DNA of 64,000 bases from CBDCZY01 sp965224745 (GTDB lineage Bacteria; Pseudomonadota; Gammaproteobacteria; Methylococcales; Methylomonadaceae), in contig CBDCZY010000002.1 of NCBI GenBank assembly GCA_965224745.1, positions 1,360,265-1,424,264 on the forward strand, in the 5' to 3' direction. Numbering within the stretch: position 1 is the first letter of the stretch; each line of letters begins with the position of its first letter. The notes beneath the pieces were generated by a model. The model was not told the DNA's origin, made no database searches, and was given only the letters and a program-made list of their open reading frames with translations. Shown piece by piece: positions 23,674 through 33,514 of the stretch. Made by a program: the position numbers and the translations under genes.

Positions 23674-24269
23674 ATGAAGACTAGAAAAACTCAAGAAGAA
23701 ATCAATATTGGTGTCGATACGGGAAAACATCAACTGGATATTTATATCCGTCCCTTAGATATTTATTTTACAGTCACTAACGATGATAAAGGGATTAAAA
23801 AAGCGGTTGCTGAGATTAAAAAATATCATCCAACACGCATTATTATTGAAGCAACGGGACGAATGGAACACGCTTTTATCTTGGCCTGTTCAAAAGCCAA
23901 TTTACCTTTTGTAGTCGCTAATCCTTTACACATTAAAAAGTTCGCAGGCGCTATTGGTCGATTAGCTAAAACAGATCAATTAGATGCCAGCTTAATGGCT
24001 CATTATGGTGAATCCATTCAACCTAATTTATCTCTGTTAAAACCAGAAAACATGCGGAGAATGAGTGATTTATTATCACGCAGAAGACAATTAACATCCA
24101 TGCAAACCATGGAAAAGAATCGTCTTAAAATTATGCCTAAAAAACTACAGGGCTTGATCAAACCAATCTTAACAACCATTAAAAATCAACTGTTAAAAGT
24201 GGATGAAAAACTATTAAAATTAATTGAAGAGTGTCCAGAATATCATGAAAAAAATGAAATTCTACAAAG
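23674..24269 (+). pseudogene. IS110-family transposase, N-terminal part
   Basis: Encodes the first 199 residues (MKTRKTQEEINIGVDTGKHQ) including the DEDD RuvC-like domain: D15 in VDTGK, Glu in IIIEATG, and the paired Asp in AKTDQLDASLMAHYG. The frame runs on into the IS21 end for 14 meaningless codons. The rest of the protein is at 12117-12474. Joining ...EILQS to MPGIG across the duplicated ACAAAG gives a continuous 317-residue recombinase, so the gene was intact before IS21 entered. Confidence 0.88.
24264..24269. repeat. Target-site duplication ACAAAG of the IS21 insertion (other side)
   Basis: Directly precedes the IS21 end at 24270. Its partner is the complement CTTTGT at 12475-12480. 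Confidence 0.75.
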
Positions 24270-26557
24270 TGTTAGGCGACAATTAACCTGTCCGGTCAGA
24301 CGACAATTATCTTGACCGGTTGAGTGTATAAACTGATAAGTACTTTTTACTCTTAGGAGGAAGTGACTTGTCCGGTAAACACATCACTCAATTACAGGAA
24401 AATAGTTATATGAAAAATCGTCAGACAGGTTGTACGCAGGAGACATCCGCAGCAAAAGCCGGCATCAGTGTTCGATCAGGTTGCCGGATCGAAAAAGGTG
24501 AAAGAGCTGAACACAAAGAACGAAAGTGGCGAACGCGCAAAGATCCATTAGAAGCCGTATGGGACTCAGAACTGGTTCCGTTATTAGAAGATGAATCGTC
24601 CTTAACTGGCATTACCCTGTGGGAGCATCTGGATGAGCAGCATCCGGGAAAGTATCCAGAGAAATACCTTCGGACACTGCAAAGACGTGTTAAACACTGG
24701 CAGGCCACACAAGGCCCGGACAAAGAAGTCATGTTTCGTCAGTCGGTACCTGCGGGTCATCAGGGACTATCTGATTTTACGCACCCCAATACCGTCATTA
24801 CGATAGACGGGAAGGCGTTCGCACATTTACTGTACCAGTTTCGCCTGGCTTTTAGTGGTTGGCGTCATGTCCATGTTATTCAGGGCGGAGAAAGCTACAG
24901 TGCACTGGCTGACGGCTTACAAAGTGCATTACACACCTTAGGCGGTTCACCAAAGGAACATCGTACAGACAGCCTCAGTGCGGCTTACGTCAATAACGTA
25001 GAAAAACAGCGACTGACGGAAGACTATCATGATTTATGTAAGCATTATGGCATGCGGCCCACCATCAATAATCTGGGCATTAGTCATGAAAATGGCGCCA
25101 TTGAAGCACCGCATGGCTCATTAAAACGTCGCATTGATCAAGCCATAAAGTTACGCGGTTCGAATGATTTTTCTACACTCCGTGCTTATCGAGAGTTTCT
25201 TGAACACATTGTCGACAAACTGAACAGACGATGCAAAGGCAGGTTGGCCGAAGAGCACAAAACCCTGTTAGCCTTACCCAAACACCGATTTGTTGATTAT
25301 GCTGAGCTGTCGGTAAAAGTCACCACCAGCAGTACCATTGCTGTAAAACGCGCATTGTATACCGTCCCTTCACGCCTTATCGGTGAAAGCGTCAGGGTGC
25401 ATCTCTACCATGATCGTTTGGTCTGCTTTGTTGGCCAAACTCGGGTGATCAATCTGCCTCGGATTTATCCAACAACGCCCACCGGCCGAGCGCGACGAAT
25501 AGATTACCGGCATATCATTCATTCTCTGGCAGCCAAACCACAAGCCTTCCGCTTCTCACAGTTTCGCGATAATATTTTGCCTAACACGCAATATCGGGCT
25601 TTATGGAAGCAGGCAGAGAAACAGTTTACACCGCAAGAAGCATGCAAGTGGATGGTTGCTGTTTTACGCTTTGCCTATGATTATGATTGCGAAAGTGCCC
25701 TGGCAACTGAGCTAATGCGACAGGCAGAACAAGGTGCCTTGCCCGATTTAACATCCCTGCAGGCAAGGTATTTACAACACAGTACACCGCCACCGATACC
25801 GCTACGCCAACACCAGGTTGCTGACTATGATCAACTACTGACCGGTCAGTGGATGAGACAGGAGGTGTGCTGTGAGTGATGGTTTGCCAATGATGTTAAA
25901 AGAACTTCGCTTGCTGGCTTTTTGGCAATATTATGAAGCTTATCAGGAACAGGCCACAAAACAGGCATGGGGCTATAGCCAATACCTGTCTAAACTGTGT
26001 GAAAATGAAATTGCACGGCGCTTTGAAACGCGAGTTTGCAACTGGACCAAAGAAGCCAAATTACCCCGGGGCAAAAGTTTTGCCACCTTAGGCTTTGATG
26101 AATTACCGGAAACCATTCAAAAGAAAGTGATTGGGCTGCGCGATAATACCCAGTGGGCGCTACAGGCAGATAATGTTTTATTGATTGGCCCTTCCGGTGT
26201 CGGTAAATCGCATATTGCTTCTGCTTTGGGGCTTCATCTTATCGAACAAGGCATCCGGGTAAAATGGTTGGCTGCCACCGCACTGGTGCAATTACTGCAG
26301 CAGGCCAAAAAAGAGCTGGATTTAATGGCTGTGATGAGTCGACTGGATAAATATCGTGTACTCATTATCGATGATATTGGTTATGTTAAAAAAACGGATT
26401 CAGAAACCCAGGTCCTGTTTGAGTTTATTGCTCATCGTTATGAAAGTGGCAGCTTGATCATCACATCAAACCAGCCATTCAGTCACTGGGATCAGATATT
26501 CCCGGATACATTAATGACCGTAGCCGCCATTGACCGCATTATCCATCATGCCACGAT
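24270..26557 (+). mobile_element. IS21-family insertion sequence, 3'-truncated copy
   Basis: Matches 12601-14888 in inverted orientation base for base in length (2288 bp, no indel). The last 120 bp of the element, including the end of istB and the right terminus, are missing. At 26557 the sequence switches to animal DNA. Confidence 0.93.
24368..25879 (+). CDS. istA: IS21 transposase IstA, second copy
   Basis: Same 503-codon frame as 13279-14790 (TTG 24368 or, more likely, ATG 24410), with helix-turn-helix and DDE residues intact. One substitution noticed: Ile for Thr in MRPTINNLG (25065). It could in principle act on the ends of both copies. Overlaps istB by eight bases. Confidence 0.95.
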   Translation: MSGKHITQLQENSYMKNRQTGCTQETSAAKAGISVRSGCRIEKGERAEHKERKWRTRKDPLEAVWDSELVPLLEDESSLTGITLWEHLDEQHPGKYPEKYLRTLQRRVKHWQATQGPDKEVMFRQSVPAGHQGLSDFTHPNTVITIDGKAFAHLLYQFRLAFSGWRHVHVIQGGESYSALADGLQSALHTLGGSPKEHRTDSLSAAYVNNVEKQRLTEDYHDLCKHYGMRPTINNLGISHENGAIEAPHGSLKRRIDQAIKLRGSNDFSTLRAYREFLEHIVDKLNRRCKGRLAEEHKTLLALPKHRFVDYAELSVKVTTSSTIAVKRALYTVPSRLIGESVRVHLYHDRLVCFVGQTRVINLPRIYPTTPTGRARRIDYRHIIHSLAAKPQAFRFSQFRDNILPNTQYRALWKQAEKQFTPQEACKWMVAVLRFAYDYDCESALATELMRQAEQGALPDLTSLQARYLQHSTPPPIPLRQHQVADYDQLLTGQWMRQEVCCE

Positions 26558-26579
26558 AGTTGAAGGTTTACTCAGTTAA
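25872..26579 (+). pseudogene. istB: IS21 helper ATPase IstB, truncated at the bacterial-animal junction
   Basis: Identical to the first copy through IIHHATI (codon about 229), then reads VEGLLS and stops in foreign sequence, instead of LEIDGNSYRRKHQKK. Walker A and B are present; only the C-terminal tail is lost. The break at 26557 marks the end of recognisable bacterial sequence. Confidence 0.92.
26557..26558. other. Junction between bacterial and animal sequence
   Basis: Left of the point the sequence equals the complete IS21 copy; right of it there is no bacterial feature and animal repeats begin within 200 bp. CCACGAT is the last shared block; the following bases (AGTTGAAGG versus TCTTGAAAT) share only TTGAA. 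No target duplication or repeat element end is visible at the join. Confidence 0.85.
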
Positions 26580-26705
26580 AATGTATAATTTGATATCGTT
26601 ACACAGCGTCAGTCTCATAGAAGGTGTGAATCTGCCTAACTGTACCGTCACATCTCATTTGCTGTAGCGCCAATAAAAATAACTACGCAATGATGCGATG
26701 CAACC

Positions 26706-26823
26706 ACAGTTACATGCATTGCAGTAATATAGTATGCGGTCCAGTTTAGGGTTAACCTAACCTAACCCTAACCCTAACCCAACTACAGTTACATGCATTG
26801 CAGTAATATAGTATGCGGTCCAG
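26706..26823. repeat. Interstitial telomere-like repeat flanked by a 39-bp direct duplication
   Basis: Two copies of a 39-bp unit starting ACAGTTACATGCATTGCAGT (26706-26744, 26785-26823) enclose TTAGGG joined head-to-head to a CCTAACC/CCCTAA tract (26746-26780). The vertebrate-type TTAGGG unit is used by most animals outside arthropods. Confidence 0.8.
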
Positions 26824-26889
26824 ATTTCGATTTGTTGAAAATGTTGACATTAAAAGCGGGTTGCTGATTTAGCGCTGTCGCAGTGTTGT

Positions 26890-27198
26890 CAGTTCTGTTA
26901 GCTCAGTGGTAGAATGCCGGACTCGCAATCAAGTGAGCCCGGGTTCGAATCCTGCTTTGCTACCGTGTCGAAGATTGTTGACTCAGCTGTATAAATGAGT
27001 ACCTGGCTATAGACAGTGGTGGACATGTGAGTGATTTAGTCGTTGCGCGTAATTGCTGCATGACTAGAATGCTTCCCGGAGAAGCCGAGTTGGTGTCGGA
27101 ATGAACAGGTCTGTTAGGGAGGGCAAACGTGTAAAGCCCTTTGAGCGGTCCAACGGACTGGATACTGCGCCATATAAAAACTACCTTTACCTTTACCT
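26890..27198 (+). repeat. tRNA-derived SINE, copy 1
   Basis: The head reads like a tRNA with A box TTAGCTCAGTGGTAGA, a CTCGCAA anticodon loop and B box GGTTCGAATCC. The acceptor arms do not pair (GTTCTGT versus TGCTACC), so it is not a functional tRNA. A body with CCGGAGAAGCCGAG and AGCGGTCCAACGGACTG follows, and the 3' end is an ACCTTT hexamer tail. A second, inverted copy at 28770-29099 shares head, body and tail. Confidence 0.8.
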
Positions 27199-27590
27199 GT
27201 ACACATATGGTGCGGTGTTATCGTGGTTTTGTCAGTTCTGTCGCACACGTTATGTGGCTTTATCATTATAGTATTGACACCTCTGGGATGGTGTTAACGT
27301 ATTGATGGTAATTTTGTCACACATATGATGTCGTGCTGTGGTGAGGTGTTTTCAGTTCTGTCACACATATTACGTGGTGTCATCGTAGTGTTGAAGGTGC
27401 CGTACCATGTGTTGTGGCGGTATCTTAGTTGTTGACACCCAATATGTTTGATAGAGTAAACACCGAGGCGGGTTTCTGAGTATACGTCACAACCGTCGGT
27501 GACGTGTATTGAGGCTTAGGTCGTAGTAAACCACGAACATGAAATGCATGCCAATTTACGGACGTGTCCCGATCATTTGATAATGCGGGA
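27199..27590. repeat. Degenerate tandem-like repeats
   Basis: Loose repetition of TTGTCAGTTCTGTCGCACAC, TTTGTCACACATATGATG and TTTTCAGTTCTGTCACACAT with TGGTGTCATCGTAGTGTTG-like spacers. The SINE at 26890 appears to have inserted into one such unit. No gene is seen. Confidence 0.5.
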
Positions 27591-27592
27591 AG

Positions 27593-27850
27593 ATGTATGG
27601 CGTCCTATGCGACAAGAGAGTACCACCACACGTGAAGGGAAATATCCACAAGATGATCGTTCAGTCAGCTATGCTGTATGTGATGGAAACAGTACCAATG
27701 ACTAGCTCCCACGTGAAGAAACTAGAAGTGACAGAAATGAAGATGTGCAGGTGGAAATACGGCCACACACTAAGAGACCATGTGAGAAACAATGACATCA
27801 GGGAGAGACTTAAAGTAGAGACACCATCACCGAGAGGTGCAGAAGAAGAA
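27593..27850 (+). pseudogene. RTE-like LINE, C-terminal fragment
   Basis: Reads VKGNIHKMIVQSAMLYVMET, then KKLEVTEMKMCRWKYGHTLRDHVRNNDIRE in part, the region after the reverse transcriptase in RTE-type elements (normally VRPAMLYGAE, LEVNEMRMLRWM). It is truncated at both ends and has no valid start; a decayed copy. Confidence 0.7.
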
Positions 27851-27854
27851 GAAG

Positions 27855-28395
27855 GCTGTTACGTACCATCATCTATTATTAACATGATAAACAATTTGTC
27901 GACGACCGAATTAATTGCATCGGTGCTCATCATATCACAAGTCCTGGTGACATTGAAGAGCCCATAGATGACTTAAAGACAGGAAAATGGGCAGGACTTG
28001 ACAACATTCATGCAGAACATCTGACGACGAAGGCTTCAAGCGTACTACATGTCTTACTAACTATATTGTGCACGAGTATGATGAATCTTGGATATGTTGC
28101 AAGCAAAATTGTAGAAACAGTGATTAGACCGGTTATCAAGAACAAATCGGGGGATGCCACTGATAAACACAATTATCGACTAATTGATATAAGTACAACC
28201 ATGTCAAAGGTGCTGGAACGTTTAATGATACATACAATTGATTCTTATTTGTACACTACTGATAATCAATTTGGTTTTAAACAGAATCATGGTACTGGTA
28301 TTTGCATATATGCCCTAAAACAAACCATCGACTATTATAAACGTAACTATAGCCCTGTATTCAGTTGTTACTTAGATGTTTCCAAGGCATTTGCC
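27855..28395 (+). pseudogene. Non-LTR retrotransposon, reverse transcriptase fragment (5' part)
   Basis: Frames across 27960-28395 read DDLKTGKWAGLDNIHAEHL, then FGFKQNHGTGICIYALKQTI and YSPVFSCYLDVSKAFARVNH. The last is reverse transcriptase motif A (normally LDASKAFDRVNH). The copy has frameshifts and is interrupted at about 28396 by an RTE tail and a SINE; its continuation starts near 29110. Confidence 0.75.
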
Positions 28396-28419
28396 CGGGT
28401 TAACCATTGGTGTCTCAGA

Positions 28420-28757
28420 AAAGCTGCAAGAAAGACCAGAATGGACAAGATCAGAAACGAAGAAATTAGGCGGCGAGTAAACATGTAACCAGCAGAGCAA
28501 ACAGCAAACAAGAACAAGATCAGGTGGTGGTCACACATCAAAAGGATGGCACCAACGGCTCCCCAGAGCAAGGCACTCGTGATCCAGCCAGAAGGAGACG
28601 ACCGAGGGGAAGGCCACGAAATCGCTGGGAAGACGATGTACCGAGATGGTACAATGAGATGGGAATCCCAAGGACAGACGTAAACAACTGGGTCAAGGAG
28701 AGACGTCCGATTGTCTATCCACTCGACGTCGATGGCAGAAGAGTTCGACTAAAGTAA
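28420..28757 (+). pseudogene. RTE-like LINE 3' end
   Basis: Frames read TRMDKIRNEEIRRRVNM, then RWWSHIKRMAPTAPQSKAL and RPRGRPRNRWEDDV, the usual C-terminal end of RTE-type elements, with a frameshift between. The 3' terminus is an AAGTAAAGTAAAGT-type tail at about 28750, directly abutting the inverted SINE. Confidence 0.7.
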
Positions 28758-28769
28758 AGTAAAGTAAGT

Positions 28770-29099
28770 AAAAGGTAAAGGTAAAGGTAGTTTTTATATA
28801 GCGCAGTCCGTTGGACCGCTCAAAGCGCTTTACACTTTTTGCCTACCCTGGCAGACCTGTTCGTTCCGACACCAACTCGGCTTCTCCGGGAAGCATTCTA
28901 GCCAGGCAGCAATTACGCGCCAAGACTAAATCACTCACATTTCCACCCCTGTCAATAGCCAAGTACTCATTTATACAGCTGAGTGAACAGGGGCGTCAAT
29001 GGAGAGAACGAAAATGCCCAGTATTCGAAACGGTAACAAAGATGGATTCGAACACTTGATTGCGAGTCCGGCATTCTACCACTGAGCAACCGCGCTCCA
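28770..29099 (-). repeat. tRNA-derived SINE, copy 2 (inverted)
   Basis: Read on the - strand it has the tRNA-like head with TTGCTCAGTGGTAGAATGCC and GGACTCGCAATCAAGTG, the body with GGAGAAGCCGAGTTGGTGTC, and the AAAACTACCTTTACCTTTAC tail. It shares long stretches with copy 1, but its tRNA-like 5' end (GGAGCGCGG) differs. Confidence 0.8.
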
Positions 29100-29109
29100 T
29101 TGGTGTTTA

Positions 29110-30130
29110 TTTAAAAAAAAAACCTCTTTAATCGAGACATCCCTATCACCATAATCAGACTACTTGTGTGATGGTACGGTTCTTAACTGTACGGTGTTCG
29201 ATGGGGCGATTGTTTATCCGATGGTTTTACAAGTACGAATGGTGTTGCGCAAGGAGGGATTTGCTTTGTCAAACTATAAATATGGCTGCTCCCTTGGAGG
29301 GTGTTCAGTCAATTATCTGTCTTATGCGGATGACATGGTAATTCTTAGCCCGTCTGCAAATGCGTTGCAGAAACTACTAGATATATTCAGTGTCTACTCG
29401 GAAAAGCATGATTGTTTATACTGTTAAGAAGTCTGTGTGTATGGTCATTAACTCAGCTAAATATAAAATTACTAATCGACCCGAATTTACTTGGCTGGTG
29501 TATTACTGGAATACATTGACCGATATAAATATTTAGGGATGATCATTCATTTACGAAATGATGATTATGACATCAGTAGACAACTCAGATCTATAATTAT
29601 CCGGACCAACATATTGCTGAGAACATTTAGTAAATGTTCGATTGAGGTTAAGTTACACCTTTTTCAATCAGATTGAACTATTTTATACTGTTCACATTTA
29701 TGACACATCTATACAAATACACAACTTAACAAGTTACGAATAACATACAATAATGCTTTAAGCCGTTTATTAAACCTACATCCTCGATGCAACACCAGTG
29801 CTATGTTTGTATACAGCCATATGCCATCCTTGGATTAAATTCGTCGGAAGTATAATATGTACAGGTTTATACAAAGTCTTAATCGCACAGATAATTCAAT
29901 CTTGCTGTGTTTCATGTCATCTACGAACATGTTAACATCCTCTATCTGGAAGAAATGGTACCAATGTTTATAATATTATGTGTAACTAACTAAAATGTGT
30001 AATTTGTTTACGATGACGACGGAATTCTGTGAATATACCGTGTATATTTCACCATGCTGTACTTGTATACTGTTTTTCATCTATGTGCTGTGGCCTGAAA
30101 ATAAAGTTTTATTATTATTATTATTATTAT
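29110..30130 (+). pseudogene. Non-LTR retrotransposon, reverse transcriptase fragment (3' part)
   Basis: Continues the element of 27855-28395: YGCSLGGCSVNYLSYADDMV carries reverse transcriptase motif C (YADD), then YIDRYKYLGMIIHLRNDDYD and SIEVKLHLFQS follow. Frameshifts are present. The 3' end is AATAAAGTTTTATTATTATT, a TTA microsatellite tail ending near 30130. Confidence 0.75.
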
Positions 30131-30134
30131 TGTT

Positions 30135-32566
30135 AACAAGATTTAACAAGATTGAACAAGATTGCCATCCAAGGAACACCTCAGATAGCAGTAGACAAGG
30201 AAGATATTAGCTTATCGAGAGTTTACTGATACTATTCTAAATGTAACCTGCCCTTATTCTATGTGTAACATGCCTTAACTAGATACTTGCCTATTCTATT
30301 CTTGTGCATATTAACACTACTACCATGTACACACTATGTTGATAATTAATTCCATACATTGATGGTCCTCTGGTAAAATTAAAAATTCTAACATCCAATC
30401 TACTTTGTTTCGTCACCAGCTTGAAGTTGAACCCGCTAGTTATTTTCTTTCCTTATTAATTTCGAACAAAAAATATTAGAATCAATATTTTCATAACCAT
30501 TCAATATATTAAACACTTCTATTTGATCGCCCGTTAATCTTCGCGTTTCTAGTGTTGTCAGTCCACATTCCTTAAGTCGTTCTTCATCTCAGATCTCTCA
30601 GTGCTGGAATGAGTTTAGTTGCTCTCCTCTGTATTTTTTCAGGCATACCTATGTATTTCCTGAGATATGGACTCCATGCCTGTATACAATAGTATATGTG
30701 AGGTCTTACTATTGCTTTATACAGGGGTACAATCAAAGTATTTTCTTTATTTGTTATATTTCTCCGAAACATTCCAAGAACCTGATTACCCTTAGACGCT
30801 GCAATTCTGCATTGTTCTGAGACTTTCATTTTAGCATTCATTGTTGCCCCTAGGTATTTTTCTTCATGGTTTTACTTAGAATAGTTCCTCCCATTTCATA
30901 GCTCGTGCCAGTATGTCCAGGCCCTGTATGACGACATTTACATTTCCCAAAATTGAATAGCATCTGCCATTTTTCAGACCACCTGACTAATTTATCAATG
31001 TCATCTTGTAATTTTTGTTTATCTCCAATTTCCTTAGTTTTTCTCAACAGTTTAGTTTCATCCGCAATTTCAATATTTTGCCTGTTGCCCCTTCCTCTAA
31101 ATCATTGAATTATACCAAAAATAAAATAGGCCCTAGTACAGAACCTTGTGGCACCCCACTCAATACTGATTTCCGACTAGAAACTTCTCCGTCCACAACT
31201 ACCATTTGTCTCCTGTCAGCTAGCCATTGCTCTATCCAGTTGATTATACTGTTTCTGATACAAAATCCAAATATATTACATCTACCGGTGACCCATCATC
31301 AACCCACTTAGTTATTTCCTCAAAAAACATAACGAATTTGTTAGGCATGCTCTTGCTTTTAGGAACCCATGCTGAGAATGGTTTATTAATTTATGTTTTA
31401 TGAAATAGTCCATCATCCGATCCCTTATAATTGTTTCTAATAATTTACAAATTACTGATGTTAAACTCACTGGCCTATAATTTACAGACTTGTTTCTTGA
31501 ACCTTTTTTGAATAGTGGAATAATGTTTGCTTCCTTCCATTCTAAAGGTACAATTCCCTCCTGCAGTGACATGTTAAACACGTGTGCAAGTGGCGTACTA
31601 ATTTGTTCTACAGTTTATTTCAGTATTTTTGGTGATATCCCATCTACTACTTATTCTCTTTCATATTGCTAATTTTGCTAGCTACTACTTCTGGGGTTAT
31701 AACTAACTGCCCCAACATTCCCCCCTCAGGTCCATTGAACTTTGTTTCTGGTACAGGTAACGAACTAGTATCGTCTCTCATGAACACTGAACTGTAGTGC
31801 ATATTTATTTCATCGGCCATGAAATATCCCTGTGCTATTATATTCCCAGCATTGTCCTGCAGTGGTCCAACCTTATATCGGGCATGCTGCTTACTTCTTA
31901 CATACGCATAGAAACTCTTACCATCTGATGTTATATTTGGTGATAATTTATGCTCAAAATGTTGCTTACAATTTCGAACTTCATTTGTTGCTGCATTTAG
32001 TGCTTCCTTGTAAAATTCATAATCTTTATCATTCCCCTTATGTTTATAAACCCGCCACATTTCTTGCTTATATATAATCTGTCTGAAAGCCTCTTTTGAC
32101 AGATGTTTCTTCTTAGACCGTTTAACTTGCTTTTTCATAGGAACATAATCAATCAATAGCACTATATAACTCCCCTCGTAAAGTGTTCAAACATTTTGTT
32201 GCCGTCTTGTTTTTCATTTTGTCATTCCAGTCTAAATGTGCTAAACTTTTCCTAATTTCCTTATAGTAGGCCTACCTTTCCTAAAATCCCTCCTACATTG
32301 TTTAACTTTCGTTTTGTCTGATTTGATGTTGATGTTAAAATGCAGTTTTTTATGATCGCTGCTGCCCAATGGTTCTTGTATTACGACGTTGTCAACAAAT
32401 TCTTTCTGTGAAGACAACGTATATCTAATTCCCTCGTTGCTCTAGTTGGTTCTAATACATGTTGAGTTAAGAAAGTGTCCTGTACCAGGCACAATGACTG
32501 CTGGTCTTCTACCCCTACGCTCTGTAGTGTATCCCATTTAATATTCCTATGGTTAAAACCCCCCAT
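30135..32566 (-). pseudogene. CR1/L2-like LINE, 5'-truncated and decayed copy
   Basis: On the - strand it carries, from 32566 down, GGFNHRNIKWDTLQS (endonuclease), HLSKEAFRQIIYKQEMWRVY (linker), SLTSVICKLLETIIRDRMMD and FLKARACLTNSL (reverse transcriptase) and PHIYYCIQAWSPYLRKYIGM (C-terminal domain), across several frames. The 3' end is an AATCTTGTT repeat tail (30135-30165 on the + strand as AACAAGATT). It is a diverged relative of the better preserved copy at 54844-58660. Confidence 0.85.
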
Positions 32567-32870
32567 TATAAATCCTTCCCCGTATGTTTATAAACCCGCC
32601 ACATATCTTGTTTATATATAATCTTTCCGAAAGCCTCTTTTGACAGATGTTTCTTCTTAAACCGTTTCCCTGGCTTTTCACAGGAACACATATATCAATA
32701 GCACTATCTAACTCCCCTCTTAACATGTTCCAACACATTTTGTTGCCGTCTTGTTTTTCATTTTGTCATTCCAGTCGACATGTGCTAAACCTTTCCTAAT
32801 TTCTTATAGTTACCTTTCCTAAAATCAATCCTACATTGCGTACTTTGTGTATCCCATTTTAATATTACAA
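32567..32870 (-). pseudogene. Second fragment of the same CR1/L2-like LINE
   Basis: Repeats the linker region (CWNMLRGELDSAIDICVPVK, then the SKEAF/RVYK region shifted) already present in the adjacent copy, so it is a separate 3'-truncated fragment or a tandem rearrangement, not a continuation. Confidence 0.65.
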
Positions 32871-32905
32871 ACCGATTGCATTTTGACATTCAACATATTA
32901 GATAT

Positions 32906-33255
32906 GTACGCAATACAATACATTTCACTATAAGACTCAACAACACCCATTCTGTTTCAACCATAGTATTATATATGTACGCAATACAATACATTTCACT
33001 ATAAGACTCAACAACACCCATTCTGTTTCAACCATAGTATTAGATATGTACGCAATACAATACATTTCACTATAAGACTCAACAACACCCATTCTGTTTC
33101 AACCATGGTATTAGATATGTACGCAATACAATACATTTCACTATAAGACTCAACAACACCCATTCTGTTTCAACCATAGTATTAGATATGTACGCAATAC
33201 AATACATTTCACTATAAGACTCAACAACACCCATTCTGTTTCAACCATAGTATTG
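32906..33255. repeat. 71-bp minisatellite, about 4.9 units
   Basis: Units start at 32906, 32977, 33048, 33119 and 33190, each beginning GTACGCAATACAATACATTT and containing CTCAACAACACCCATTCTGT. Units differ at single positions only. There are no unique spacers between the repeats. Confidence 0.92.
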
Positions 33256-33256
33256 C

Positions 33257-33514
33257 CTACTTCTTGTAGAGAACAATGAATGTGGTGGCAGCGATGATCA
33301 GCAGCATCAACAGCAGTAGCAGAAACCACCAATAGGTTAGTTGCGAACTCCGATTATCGTCCGTCGACGCATCCGTCGACGCTTCCGTTGGCGCATCCGT
33401 TGGCGCATCCGTTGGCGCATCCGTTGGCGCATCCGTTGGCAGTCCTGCAAATGCAGCACGCATGAACAGTTCTGTAGGCCTACTGACCGGCCCCCATTTC
33501 GCATTCACAAACAC
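33257..33514 (-). CDS. Possible small membrane protein with PTDA repeats
   Basis: An 85-codon frame starting MFVNAKWGPVSRPTELFMR, with four PTDA repeats (about 26-41) followed by TEASTDAST, then a strong transmembrane helix (YWWFLLLLLMLLIIAATTFI, about 61-80) and a KK end. The repeats come from a 12-bp tandem repeat (GCATCCGTTGGC, 33390-33440). Signs of a real gene are the ordered layout of extracellular repeat and membrane anchor; against it are the short length and its position beside a minisatellite. Not recognised. Confidence 0.35.
   Translation of the reverse strand: MFVNAKWGPVSRPTELFMRAAFAGLPTDAPTDAPTDAPTDAPTEASTDASTDDNRSSQLTYWWFLLLLLMLLIIAATTFIVLYKK

Noticed and set aside
1..26557. 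Genuine horizontal transfer of bacterial DNA into the animal genome
   Set aside because: The bacterial genes have no introns or eukaryotic signals, and the join falls in a multi-copy insertion sequence. Chimeric assembly explains it more simply, so transfer is kept only as an alternative.
26892..26965. Functional tRNA gene (CGC-like anticodon loop)
   Set aside because: The acceptor arms do not pair, and the same head occurs in a second inverted repeat copy with SINE body and tail. It is a tRNA-derived SINE.
32906..33255. CRISPR-like array
   Set aside because: The 71-bp units are contiguous with no unique spacers and lie in animal DNA. It is a minisatellite.
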